From: Chlorobiota bacterium
GTDB lineage: Bacteria; Bacteroidota; Bacteroidia; Flavobacteriales; Flavobacteriaceae
NCBI GenBank assembly: GCA_013153655.1
Contig: JAADEB010000024.1
Location: 1-8,444, forward strand
DNA length: 8,444 bases
Direction of reading: 5' to 3'
Shown: one piece after another, positions 1 through 6,603 of the stretch
Layout: each line of letters begins with the position of its first letter
Numbering within the stretch: the stretch's first letter is position 1
Position numbers and translations under genes: made by a program
The notes under the pieces: model-generated
Told to the model about the DNA's origin: nothing
Database searches by the model: none
Seen by the model: only the letters and a program-made list of their open reading frames with translations

Positions 1-859
1 GTAACGATTTATATAAACCTGCCATTTCCGAATCCAAACCGGTAAGGGCCACCGATAAATCCAAAGCCGCCATCATACCAATAGCTACGGCATGTCCGTG
101 CGTTATAGGTTTGCCGTTCCGGTGCATGCAGGCTTCAAGCGCATGACCCAAAGTGTGTCCGAAATTCAAAACCTTTCGCAAACCGGTTTCATGAGGATCC
201 CGCTGTACGATTCCGGTTTTTATTTCTACCGAACGGCGAATCAAGGGCGGCAAATCCTCTGCGGGCAAGCCTTTCTCCAATGCGGTGATAATATGATCGA
301 AATAAGAAGGTCGCGCAATCAAAGCGTGTTTCAGCATTTCGGCCGTACCGGACATCATTTCTTCATGCGGCAGGGTGGAGAGGAAACGCGGATCTATGAT
401 AACCTCGCGCGGCATGTTTACCGTTCCGATTTGGTTCTTAATCCCCTTGAAATTAATTCCGTTTTTACCGCCGATGGCCGCATCCACCATGGCCAAAAGA
501 GTGCTGGGAATTAAATACAATTGTAAACCACGTTTGTAAACTGAGGCGGCGTATCCTGCCAAATCCGAAAGTAAACCTCCTCCTAAAACAACAATAGCGG
601 TGTTCCTGTCTGCGGATATTTCCATTAGAGCAGACCATAATTTTTCAAGTGTTTCCGGAGATTTTTCCGTTTCCGTTAATCTGCCTAGATTTATATGATC
701 CGTATAGTTTACGTTTGTGTAATCCAATAATGGTTTACAAAATTTCGTTGTATTTTCGTCCGTAATCAATACGATTTTCGAATAATCTTTTTTATTTTTT
801 ACAAGACGTGATAGGTTGTAATCTTCCGGACGGGAAATAAAACGCAAGGAATGCAGCAT
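1..859 (-). CDS. aroB: 3-dehydroquinate synthase, N-terminal 286 codons (runs off left edge)
   Basis: Converts DAHP to 3-dehydroquinate, the second step of the shikimate pathway, in the cytoplasm, using NAD and a divalent metal. Reading the minus strand from ATG at 859-857 gives an open frame of 286 codons to position 2. Visible motifs, in order: VLGGGLLSDLAGYAA (residues 91-105, NAD-binding glycine-rich segment), IPSTLLAMVDAAIGGKNGIN (117-136), GTAEMLKHAL (171-180, metal-ligand Glu174), NFGHTLGHALE (232-242, metal-ligand His235 and His239) and THGHAVAIGM (253-262, metal-ligand His254). Metal roles are assigned by family knowledge. Family members are about 350 residues, so some 60-70 C-terminal residues lie outside the window. 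No in-frame ATG exists between the start and the upstream stop. The N-terminal third is AT-rich and less conserved than the core. HGHAV replaces the HGEAV seen in many homologues. The gene is divergent from the proline dehydrogenase gene. Confidence 0.95.
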   Translation of the reverse strand, partial: MLHSLRFISRPEDYNLSRLVKNKKDYSKIVLITDENTTKFCKPLLDYTNVNYTDHINLGRLTETEKSPETLEKLWSALMEISADRNTAIVVLGGGLLSDLAGYAASVYKRGLQLYLIPSTLLAMVDAAIGGKNGINFKGIKNQIGTVNMPREVIIDPRFLSTLPHEEMMSGTAEMLKHALIARPSYFDHIITALEKGLPAEDLPPLIRRSVEIKTGIVQRDPHETGLRKVLNFGHTLGHALEACMHRNGKPITHGHAVAIGMMAALDLSVALTGLDSEMAGLYKSL

Positions 860-1040
860 GGAAATTTTTTCTACAAAAATGGTTTTTTTTTCCGAATATT
901 ATTCCGGGGATTTTTTTGTCTTTAAAGATAAAACAAGTGGTTTATAATCAAGCGATTTAAAAAATATGTTTTATCTTTCCGTTAAAAATCATAATTCCGT
1001 TTGGCGGGATTTTTTACTTTGGAGCAAAACTTATACGGAC
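860..1040. promoter_or_regulatory. AT-rich divergent control region between aroB and proline dehydrogenase
   Basis: About 180 bp separate the preferred start codons of the two divergent genes. On the minus strand CATTTTTG lies 14 nt before the aroB ATG; it matches TAnnTTTG (the Bacteroidota -7 element) at 7 of 8 positions. On the plus strand TACTTTGG (1015-1022) resembles the same element and lies 18 nt before the ATG at 1041. No -33 TTTG was found at the proper distance for either. An imperfect dyad, CCGAAT-att-ATTCCGG (892-907), sits between them and could be an operator, but nothing identifies a regulator. The spacing of the TACTTTGG match favours 1041 over 966 as the proline dehydrogenase start. 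Confidence 0.4.
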
Positions 1041-2216
1041 ATGTTGACCAAAGATATTTTTAATGACACCGAAACCGCCTTTGCCATTAAGAGCGATGCG
1101 GACTTGGAAAAGGCCTATTGGTTGTTTTCCATCATCAAGAGCGAACCTTTGGTAAAACTCGGTACCGCCGTTACCAATTTCGCCTTAAAATACCACCTAC
1201 CGGTGGAAGGCATCATCCGTACCACCGTTTTCGAGCATTTCTGCGGCGGCATCGACGAACAGGATGCCATGCGCATCGTGGAAAAACTTTATTCCAAAGG
1301 CGTTTATTCCATCCTCGACTATTCGGTGGAGGGTGCGCAAAACGAAGAAAGTTTCGATCAGACTTACCGCAAGACCCTGGACCTCATAAAATTGGCCTCG
1401 AAACGCAAGGAAATTCCTTTTTCCGTGTTCAAACCCACGGGCATGGGTTCCTACGAAATCTACAAGAAGGTAAGCCAAGGCGACCCGCTCGACGCCGCGG
1501 AACAACAAGCCTGGGACCGCATCCGCCAACGTTACTACAACCTGATGAAAGCCGCCAAGGACTACAACGTTCCGGTGATGGTGGACGCCGAAGAATATGC
1601 CATGCAAAAAGCCGTGGACGACCTGATGGAAGAACTCATGCGGGAATTCAATCGTGACAAGGTTTTTGTCATCACCACTTTACAAATGTATAGAAAGGAT
1701 CGCCTACCGTATTTACGGGAAATGTTGGATAGAGCCAAAACCGAAGGTTACAAAATCGGGATCAAATTCGTGCGAGGTGCTTATATGGAAAAAGAGCGGG
1801 AACGGGCCAAACGCAAGGGTTACCCGTCACCCATTTGCGAGACCAAGGAAAAAACCGATGAAAACTATAACAACGCCATCCGCCTGATGATGGATAATGT
1901 GGAACACGGGCTCATCTACAACGGCACACATAACGAAGACAGTTCCATTCTGATGGCGCAGCTTATCGACGAGAAAGGTTACAAACGTAACGACCCGCGT
2001 CTTTGGTTCGGCCAACTCTACGGCATGAGCGATCATATTACCTTCAACCTGGCCAAACGGGGATTTAATACCAGCAAATACATTCCTTTCGGACCGGTGA
2101 AATACGTGATGCCGTATCTGATACGCCGCGCCGAAGAAAACACGTCCGTCGCGGGACAAACGCACCGCGAATTGGAATTATTGGAAAAGGAACGCAAACG
2201 CCGGAAATTGGATTAG
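1041..2216 (+). CDS. Proline dehydrogenase (short monofunctional type)
   Basis: FAD-dependent oxidation of L-proline to 1-pyrroline-5-carboxylate, the first step of proline catabolism, with electrons going to the respiratory chain. From ATG 1041 the protein has 391 residues, the usual size for the monofunctional Bacteroidota form, which lacks the PutA aldehyde dehydrogenase half. Visible: FNDTETAFAIKSD (7-19), LPVEGIIRTTVFEHFCGG (53-70), LDYSVEG (92-98), FKPTG with Lys131, VDAEE (181-185), TLQMYRKD (213-220), FVRGAYMEKE (243-252), GTHN (295-298), FGQLYGMSDH (323-332) and YLIRRAEEN (359-367). Arg362, Arg363 and Glu366 correspond to the PutA proline-carboxylate and amine contacts Arg555, Arg556 and Glu559. 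An in-frame ATG at 966 would add 25 residues that do not resemble the family, so 1041 is preferred. The first codons are AT-rich, then composition rises sharply. Frequently labelled putA or fadM; no symbol is assigned here. Confidence 0.93.
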   Translation: MLTKDIFNDTETAFAIKSDADLEKAYWLFSIIKSEPLVKLGTAVTNFALKYHLPVEGIIRTTVFEHFCGGIDEQDAMRIVEKLYSKGVYSILDYSVEGAQNEESFDQTYRKTLDLIKLASKRKEIPFSVFKPTGMGSYEIYKKVSQGDPLDAAEQQAWDRIRQRYYNLMKAAKDYNVPVMVDAEEYAMQKAVDDLMEELMREFNRDKVFVITTLQMYRKDRLPYLREMLDRAKTEGYKIGIKFVRGAYMEKERERAKRKGYPSPICETKEKTDENYNNAIRLMMDNVEHGLIYNGTHNEDSSILMAQLIDEKGYKRNDPRLWFGQLYGMSDHITFNLAKRGFNTSKYIPFGPVKYVMPYLIRRAEENTSVAGQTHRELELLEKERKRRKLD

Positions 2217-2232
2217 GATTGTAGAAAACGGG

Positions 2233-2257
2233 AAAAGACTTTACGAAAAAGTCTTTT
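2233..2257 (+). terminator. AT-rich hairpin after proline dehydrogenase
   Basis: AAAAGACTTT-ACGAA-AAAGTCTTTT is a perfect 10 bp inverted repeat with a 5-nt loop, 17 nt after the stop codon. The distal arm ends in TTTT and the proximal arm begins with AAAA, so it could end transcription in either direction. Only two G-C pairs hold the stem, so strength is uncertain. Confidence 0.7.
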
Positions 2258-2313
2258 ATCCATACTTCTACTTTTACTTCAAAAGGTTCCATATATTTTA
2301 TTATAGGAGAGTT

Positions 2314-2348
2314 GTTGGGCGTTTGCCGTTGGCTTTTAGTTTTTTGGT
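2314..2348. repeat. Degenerate heptamer repeat stretch
   Basis: Reads in register as GTTGGGC, GTTTGCC, GTTGGCT, TTTAGTT, TTTTGGT. The units are only loosely alike, but the 7-nt period and the GTTGG/GTTAG flavour match the reverse complement of the clearer heptamer array at 7545-7572. Confidence 0.4.
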
Positions 2349-2422
2349 GATAACGGATTGCTATAATAAAAACAGTGGAGAACTAACGGATAAAGCTAAT
2401 GGCTAAAAAATACGGTCTTTTC

Positions 2423-2621
2423 CGCGCGAGGGGGAGGAGCGATATGAGGCGCAGGTCTTTCCTATTTGCGGCGGGGAAACGTCGGCGGACAGCGGGGAGC
2501 CGCCGTTTTCCCGCGGGCGGGCGAGCGGTGGGACCGGGCCGGTGGCAAGCGCGGGCGCCGCAAAAGGAAAGGACAAGCCGAATACAAGCGTATCACCCGG
2601 TCCGCCTTAGGCGGACGCGCC
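2423..2621 (+). repeat. GC-rich intergenic repeat, copy A
   Basis: Element of about 200 bp sharing colinear blocks with the minus strand of 7636-7853. Shared blocks: CGCGCGAGG (2423-2431), GGAGCGATATG (2436-2446), GGCGGACAG and the segment through 2504, GCGGGCGGGC (2513-2522), GGCAAGC, ACAAGCG (2584-2590) and a terminal GGACGCGCC (2613-2621). Positions 2423-2552 align without a gap to 7853-7724; hand counting gives 90 of 130 identities. A hairpin with an 11-nt loop occupies 2474-2512. A perfect palindrome, GTCCGCC-TTA-GGCGGAC (2600-2616), lies near the end. No transposase and no clear target-site duplication are visible. Most likely a diverged member of a dispersed repeat family; a structured RNA is an alternative. 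Confidence 0.7.
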
Positions 2622-2654
2622 CTAATCCACACACATTTATTCGTTAAATAACCT

Positions 2655-2662
2655 TATTTTTG
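2655..2662 (+). promoter_or_regulatory. serA promoter -7 element
   Basis: TATTTTTG matches the Bacteroidota -7 consensus TAnnTTTG exactly. It is followed by an A-rich leader and the serA ATG 16 nt downstream, a typical spacing for short-leader Bacteroidota promoters. The -33 region has only TTTA (2636-2639) rather than TTTG. It lies downstream of repeat copy A, so the repeat is probably not part of the serA leader. Confidence 0.6.
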
Positions 2663-2678
2663 TAAAAAAACCAACACT

Positions 2679-3638
2679 ATGGCACAACATCACATACTCG
2701 CCAACGACGGCCTGGCAGGCTCCGCTCGCGAAGCCCTCGAAAAAGCCGGCCACACCGTATATACCCGTAAAATCGAGCCGGAAAACCTGGCGGATTTTAT
2801 CAACGACAAAAACATCGACGTACTCATCGTCCGCAGCGCCACAAAGGTGCGTAAAGATTTGCTGGACAAAGTCAAACCGCTGAAAATGATTATCCGCGCC
2901 GGCGTGGGATTGGACAACATCGATGTGGATTACGCCAAACAAAAAGGAATTCTGGTACGCAACACACCCGCCGCCTCGTCCCACTCGGTGGCCGAATTGG
3001 TGATGGCACACCTGCTCTGCGGCGTGCGTTTTCTCCACGACGCCAACCGCGAAATGCCCCTGCGCGGCGATACCGCCTTCAAGGAACTCAAAAAGAAATA
3101 CAGCAAGGGTAGGGAAGTGAAAGGCAAAACCCTAGGCATCATCGGTTTCGGACGCATCGGCCGCGAAGTGGCCAAAATGGCTATCGGCCTGGAAATGAAA
3201 GTGCTGGCCCACGATCCCTACATCAAGGAAGCCGACCTGACTTTGCACTTTTTCGACGGACAAACCGCTACATTTCATATCCAAACCGTAAGCAAGGAGG
3301 AAGTCCTGCGTAATGCCGACTTTATCACCCTTCACGTTCCGGCACAAGACAAACCCGTCATCGGCGAGGAAGAAATCAACATGATGAAGGACGGTGCCGC
3401 CATTATCAATGCCGCCCGCGGAGGTGTGGTGGACGAGGTGGCCCTCTACAAAGCACTGGAAAAAGGCAAACTCTCCTTCGCCGCCCTCGACGTGTTTGCC
3501 GACGAGCCCACGCCGCCCGTCCAATTGCTTATGTATCCCAAACTTTCGCTTTCGCCCCATATCGGCGCTTCCACCGTGGAAGCACAAGAGCGTATAGGCG
3601 AGGAAATCGTCGGTATCGTGCAAAATATGGACAACTAA
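2679..3638 (+). CDS. serA: D-3-phosphoglycerate dehydrogenase, ACT-less form
   Basis: NAD-dependent oxidation of 3-phosphoglycerate to 3-phosphohydroxypyruvate, the first committed step of serine biosynthesis, in the cytoplasm. The 319 residues form one D-2-hydroxyacid dehydrogenase unit. Visible: VRSATKVRKDLLD (51-63), RAGVGLDNID (73-82), NAD-binding GFGRIG (156-161) with Asp179 in the acidic cofactor position, NAARGG with catalytic Arg247, DVFADEP with Glu276 and SPHIGAST with catalytic His294. The FFDG-containing segment around 190-205, between the two halves of the cofactor domain, matches the Bacteroidota form as I remember it. The C-terminal ACT serine-sensing domain of the longer E. 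coli-type enzyme is absent, so feedback inhibition through ACT is not expected. serC is not adjacent in this window. Other D-2-hydroxyacid dehydrogenases are possible, but the VRSATKV and HDANREMPL motifs fit SerA best. ATG 2679 suits the A-rich leader. Confidence 0.88.
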   Translation: MAQHHILANDGLAGSAREALEKAGHTVYTRKIEPENLADFINDKNIDVLIVRSATKVRKDLLDKVKPLKMIIRAGVGLDNIDVDYAKQKGILVRNTPAASSHSVAELVMAHLLCGVRFLHDANREMPLRGDTAFKELKKKYSKGREVKGKTLGIIGFGRIGREVAKMAIGLEMKVLAHDPYIKEADLTLHFFDGQTATFHIQTVSKEEVLRNADFITLHVPAQDKPVIGEEEINMMKDGAAIINAARGGVVDEVALYKALEKGKLSFAALDVFADEPTPPVQLLMYPKLSLSPHIGASTVEAQERIGEEIVGIVQNMDN

Positions 3639-3654
3639 GCCCGCCGGCCGGCTT
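3637..3654. promoter_or_regulatory. Near-palindrome overlapping the serA stop
   Basis: AAGCCCGCCGGCCGGCTT is palindromic at 16 of 18 positions and begins in the serA stop codon. A five-T run follows about 10 nt later but is not adjacent, so a strong intrinsic terminator is unlikely. It could act as a weak attenuator or an mRNA-stabilising stem between serA and the next gene. Confidence 0.25.
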
Positions 3655-3682
3655 CTTGCGTTGATTTTTCGCCCCGGTGCCT

Positions 3683-5590
3683 ATGATGTTCAAGCATCCA
3701 CATATCCTCTATGCCTTGGGATTGGTCCTTATTCCCGTGATCATTCATTTGCTGCGGCTCCAACGCTTCCGCACACTGGATTTTCCCGATATTTCCCTCT
3801 TGCGCAAGGTGGAAAAACAAACGCGCAAACGTAAAAAACTGCGCGAATATATCCTGCTGGCCGTGCGAATGCTCCTGATTGCCGCCTTGGTGACGGCCTT
3901 TGCCGGACCCTTTATGCCCCCTGCGCACGATGCCGACGGAGGTGAACATTTCCTTTATGTGGACAACAGCCCCAGCATGACCACCGGAAAAGGTCCCGGA
4001 GGCCGTTTTACGCACGTAAAACAAATCGCCGCGCGCTTGACCGGCAAAGGCGAATGGATATGGCTGCGTCCCGAAGGTGAAGCTTTGCGCGCCGGCGCCA
4101 AGGAATTGAGCGACTTGCTTTCGCGCTACGAACCCGGCTGCCTGCCCAGCCGCCCGCGACATATCGTCAACCGCTTCGTCCATTACGACACCCTGCCCAA
4201 AACCCTCTATTTCCTCACCGACGGCCAAGGCACCGACAGCCTTTTTTGGCAATCCCTGGCCGGCAAGGAACGCTATGTGTTTTACCTTACCGACACTTCC
4301 GGTTTCCACATGCCCGTGGTGGATACCCTCTGGATAGCCGGCCGCAGGAACGGACAGTACCGTTTGGCATGCCGTGTGCGTGCATCCCGTTCTTCTGACG
4401 GCCTCAAATTCAGCGCTCTTTCCGGCAATCGCTTACTCTATGCCAAAAGCCTTACAGCCAAAGCCACGGCCGACACCCTCTTTTTTCCCTGGCCCGAAGA
4501 CGTACGCAACGGTGTCATCCGCCTTCAAACGCCCGGCGGCGGTGCGGGTTTCGGTGCCACGCTCTATTTTCGCATACCCCGGCCGGCCAAGGAGCGCATA
4601 TTGATTGTAGGAAACCGTATTCCCCCTTATTGGACCAAGCTCTTCGAGGCCGGCGGCCGCAAGGTGGAAACCGCCCGTCCCGGCGCCATTCCCTACGAAC
4701 GCGCCGCGGATTTCGATATGCTCGTCCTGCACGGCTGGTCGCCTTTCCTGAACGCCAAAGCTTTGGCACAACGATTTGCCAAGGCTAGCATGGTTTTCGT
4801 GCCCGACGGTCAAACCCGCACCGACGGCCTTTTCTACCAATCCCTCATGCATGCCGCCCCGCAACCCGACACCACGCGCCTGGACATTAACGGCATTCCT
4901 TGGCAACATCCTTTCTTCCGCGATGTGGTCAAGCGGCCCCAGGGAAACCTCTACGCGCCCTTTACGTCCCTTACCTACCATATGCCTCAATCCCGCGGCG
5001 CCCAAGTGCTCATCCGCACCGAAGACGGACGCCCTTTCCTTTGGCGTCAGGGACGTTGGACGGTGTTTGGCGGCATGGTGGACCGCCCCCGGTCCGATTT
5101 CTATGCCTCGCCTTTGATGACGGCCGTGTTCTACAAACTCTTGCTCGAAAAAAATCCTTCCGGAAAGCTCTATACCGTTTGCCGGCCCGACATGCACATC
5201 CGCGTTCAGGGAAAAATACCCGCCGACCTGCCCGTCAGCCTTTCGGGTAACGGATTGCGCCTGACGCCCTACCAGAAGGAAGTTCAAGGCGGACGCATTC
5301 TTTTTCCCGCTTCGCCGCGCTTGCGCCCCGGCCTCTATGCCCTCACCGCCGGAAACGATACCCTGGATTTCGTGGCCCTCAACATCGATCGCCGCGAAAC
5401 GCTGCCGCCGCCCGCGCCTCCTTCGGAGGACATATTGCCCGCGAATGTACGCCTGTTTACCCGTGCCGAGGATTTGGTTTCCCACATCCGAAGCGGCGGC
5501 ACCCGGGATTATGCACGCTATCTCTTCATGGCGGCCTTGTTGCTCTTGTTAATCGAAATGATCCTCCTGCGCCTGTGGAAAAAAGCCTGA
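3683..5590 (+). CDS. BatA N-terminal domain membrane protein with vWA-like domain
   Basis: Function not established. From ATG 3683 the protein has 635 residues. Residues 6-26 form a membrane segment followed by the LLRLQRFRTLDFPDISLLRKV pattern split by basic residues. With a second segment at 56-78 this is the BatA N-terminal signature, common in large Bacteroidota membrane proteins. A vWA-like region follows: VDNSPSM supplies a DxSxS metal-site motif (Asp94, Ser96, Ser98), and FLTDGQ (177-182) the later Asp. Residues 303-378 (RILIVGN to FVPDGQ) look like a Rossmann or glutaminase-like fold. A C-terminal membrane segment spans about 612-632. GTG 3677 and ATG 3686 are alternative starts; 3683 gives the family-like MMFKHP opening. 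The gene follows serA by 44 bp and overlaps lpxK by 16 bp. Envelope or aerotolerance (Bat) roles are suggested for relatives but not shown here. Confidence 0.85.
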   Translation: MMFKHPHILYALGLVLIPVIIHLLRLQRFRTLDFPDISLLRKVEKQTRKRKKLREYILLAVRMLLIAALVTAFAGPFMPPAHDADGGEHFLYVDNSPSMTTGKGPGGRFTHVKQIAARLTGKGEWIWLRPEGEALRAGAKELSDLLSRYEPGCLPSRPRHIVNRFVHYDTLPKTLYFLTDGQGTDSLFWQSLAGKERYVFYLTDTSGFHMPVVDTLWIAGRRNGQYRLACRVRASRSSDGLKFSALSGNRLLYAKSLTAKATADTLFFPWPEDVRNGVIRLQTPGGGAGFGATLYFRIPRPAKERILIVGNRIPPYWTKLFEAGGRKVETARPGAIPYERAADFDMLVLHGWSPFLNAKALAQRFAKASMVFVPDGQTRTDGLFYQSLMHAAPQPDTTRLDINGIPWQHPFFRDVVKRPQGNLYAPFTSLTYHMPQSRGAQVLIRTEDGRPFLWRQGRWTVFGGMVDRPRSDFYASPLMTAVFYKLLLEKNPSGKLYTVCRPDMHIRVQGKIPADLPVSLSGNGLRLTPYQKEVQGGRILFPASPRLRPGLYALTAGNDTLDFVALNIDRRETLPPPAPPSEDILPANVRLFTRAEDLVSHIRSGGTRDYARYLFMAALLLLLIEMILLRLWKKA

Positions 5591-6603
5591 ACATATTATT
5601 AATGCCTTTGGCCTGGCTGTGGAGTAGGGTATTGTGGCTCCGGCACCGCCTCTACGATACGGGTCGGTTAAAATCCCACGCTTTTTCCGTTCCGGTTATC
5701 GACGTGGGAAATCTCCAACTCGGCGGCACCGGCAAAACCCCCATGACTGAATACCTCATTCGCCTGCTTCGCGACGATTTCAAAATAGCCGTCCTCAGCC
5801 GCGGCTACAAGCGCCGTTCCAAAGGTTACTTGGAAGCGGACAAACACGCTACGCCCGCCCTTATTGGCGACGAACCCTATCAAATCCACCGCAAATTCGG
5901 TCCCGAAGTTATCGTGGCCGTGGACACCGACCGTGTCCATGGTGTTCGCCGGCTTCTGGAACGCCACCGGCCCGGCCTCATCATCCTGGATGACGCCTTT
6001 CAGCACAGACGCATTCGCGCCCGGGTGGACTTGTTGCTCACCCCTTTCCACCGGCCTTTTTTCCGCGACCGCCTTATTCCCGCCGGCCGCCTGCGCGACC
6101 TGCCCGCACGCGCCCGTCAGGCCTCGGCCATTTTGGTCACCAAAACACCCGAAAACGCCTCCGTCACCGAAAAACAAAACATCCTTCGAGCCCTCCAAGC
6201 CTATGGAAAACCCGTATTTTTCACCGGCTTGCGCTACGGACAGGCCCGCAACGCCCGCGAACAAACCTGCTCCCTCATTCGCCCCGGAGCCCGTATCCTC
6301 CTGGTAACCGGCATTGCCGATGCCGAGCCGCTCCTACAATATTTACACAAGCAAGGCGTCCAAGTCGATCATCTTCCCTTTGCCGACCACCGGCATTACG
6401 GCCCCGCCGCTTTGAACCGCATCCGCCGCGCATGGGAGGCAAAAGATTACGACGGAATGCTCACAACTGAAAAAGATTTTGTAAAATTGCAATTACACTT
6501 CCCCGGCATCTGCTACCTGCCCGTGGAGGTAAGCATCGAAAACGAACAACATTTTAAAAATTGGTTATATGAGCAAATTAAATCCCGAAAACCTATACGA
6601 TAA
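5575..6603 (+). CDS. lpxK: Tetraacyldisaccharide 4'-kinase
   Basis: Phosphorylates the 4' position of the lipid A disaccharide-1-phosphate precursor using ATP, at the cytoplasmic face of the inner membrane. The 342 residues fit the family. An N-terminal hydrophobic helix (about 6-22) anchors the protein. Motifs: RLYDTGRLKSHAF (25-37), Walker A in VGNLQLGGTGKTP (44-56), LSRGYKRRSKG (74-84), GDEPYQI (98-104), LDDAFQHR (138-145, usually LDDGFQHR), PAGRLRDLP (169-177), DHRHY (271-275) and TTEKDFVKL (297-305). The GTG start at 5575 overlaps the end of the BatA-like gene by 16 bp, suggesting translational coupling. An in-frame ATG at 5602 is possible but would remove most of the family-like N-terminus. 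The 3' end overlaps punA by 35 bp and becomes AT-rich there. Confidence 0.93.
   Translation: MEKSLNILLMPLAWLWSRVLWLRHRLYDTGRLKSHAFSVPVIDVGNLQLGGTGKTPMTEYLIRLLRDDFKIAVLSRGYKRRSKGYLEADKHATPALIGDEPYQIHRKFGPEVIVAVDTDRVHGVRRLLERHRPGLIILDDAFQHRRIRARVDLLLTPFHRPFFRDRLIPAGRLRDLPARARQASAILVTKTPENASVTEKQNILRALQAYGKPVFFTGLRYGQARNAREQTCSLIRPGARILLVTGIADAEPLLQYLHKQGVQVDHLPFADHRHYGPAALNRIRRAWEAKDYDGMLTTEKDFVKLQLHFPGICYLPVEVSIENEQHFKNWLYEQIKSRKPIR

Larger units (their letters stand above)
2258..2678. other. Gene-free interval between proline dehydrogenase and serA
   Basis: No convincing gene. The two small plus-strand open frames (2399-2647 and 2466-2651) are Arg/Gly-rich products of a GC-rich repeat and match no family I recognise. 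In order the interval holds ATATTTTATTATAGGAG (2293-2309, repeated in inverted orientation at 7520-7536 with one mismatch), a degenerate heptamer stretch (2314-2348), repeat copy A (2423-2621) and the serA promoter. Composition jumps from AT-rich (2258-2420) to strongly GC-rich (2421-2621) and back. Confidence 0.7.

Noticed and set aside
92..514. Plus-strand open frame of 140 codons
   Set aside because: It lies antisense to the conserved core of aroB, which has clear family motifs on the minus strand.
966..1040. Upstream ATG extension of proline dehydrogenase
   Set aside because: The 25 extra residues do not resemble the family N-terminus, and a TACTTTGG promoter-like element lies inside this stretch; start 1041 gives the normal length.
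2399..2651. Small Arg/Gly-rich open frames before serA
   Set aside because: They lie in repeat copy A. The frame that resembles copy B is interrupted by TGA at 2445-2447 and would have to start at TTG; no start signal is evident.
2423..2678. Riboswitch or leader RNA controlling serA
   Set aside because: A good -7 element (2655-2662) starts transcription downstream of the GC-rich element, and the second copy is not in a leader position to any gene.
4433..5485. 350-codon minus-strand open frame
   Set aside because: Antisense shadow of the GC-rich BatA-like gene, whose domain motifs and membrane segments are clear on the plus strand.
6468..6568. Internal promoter for punA in the AT-rich end of lpxK
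   Set aside because: TTTTG occurs at 6478-6482, but no TAnnTTTG element follows at a suitable distance before the punA start.
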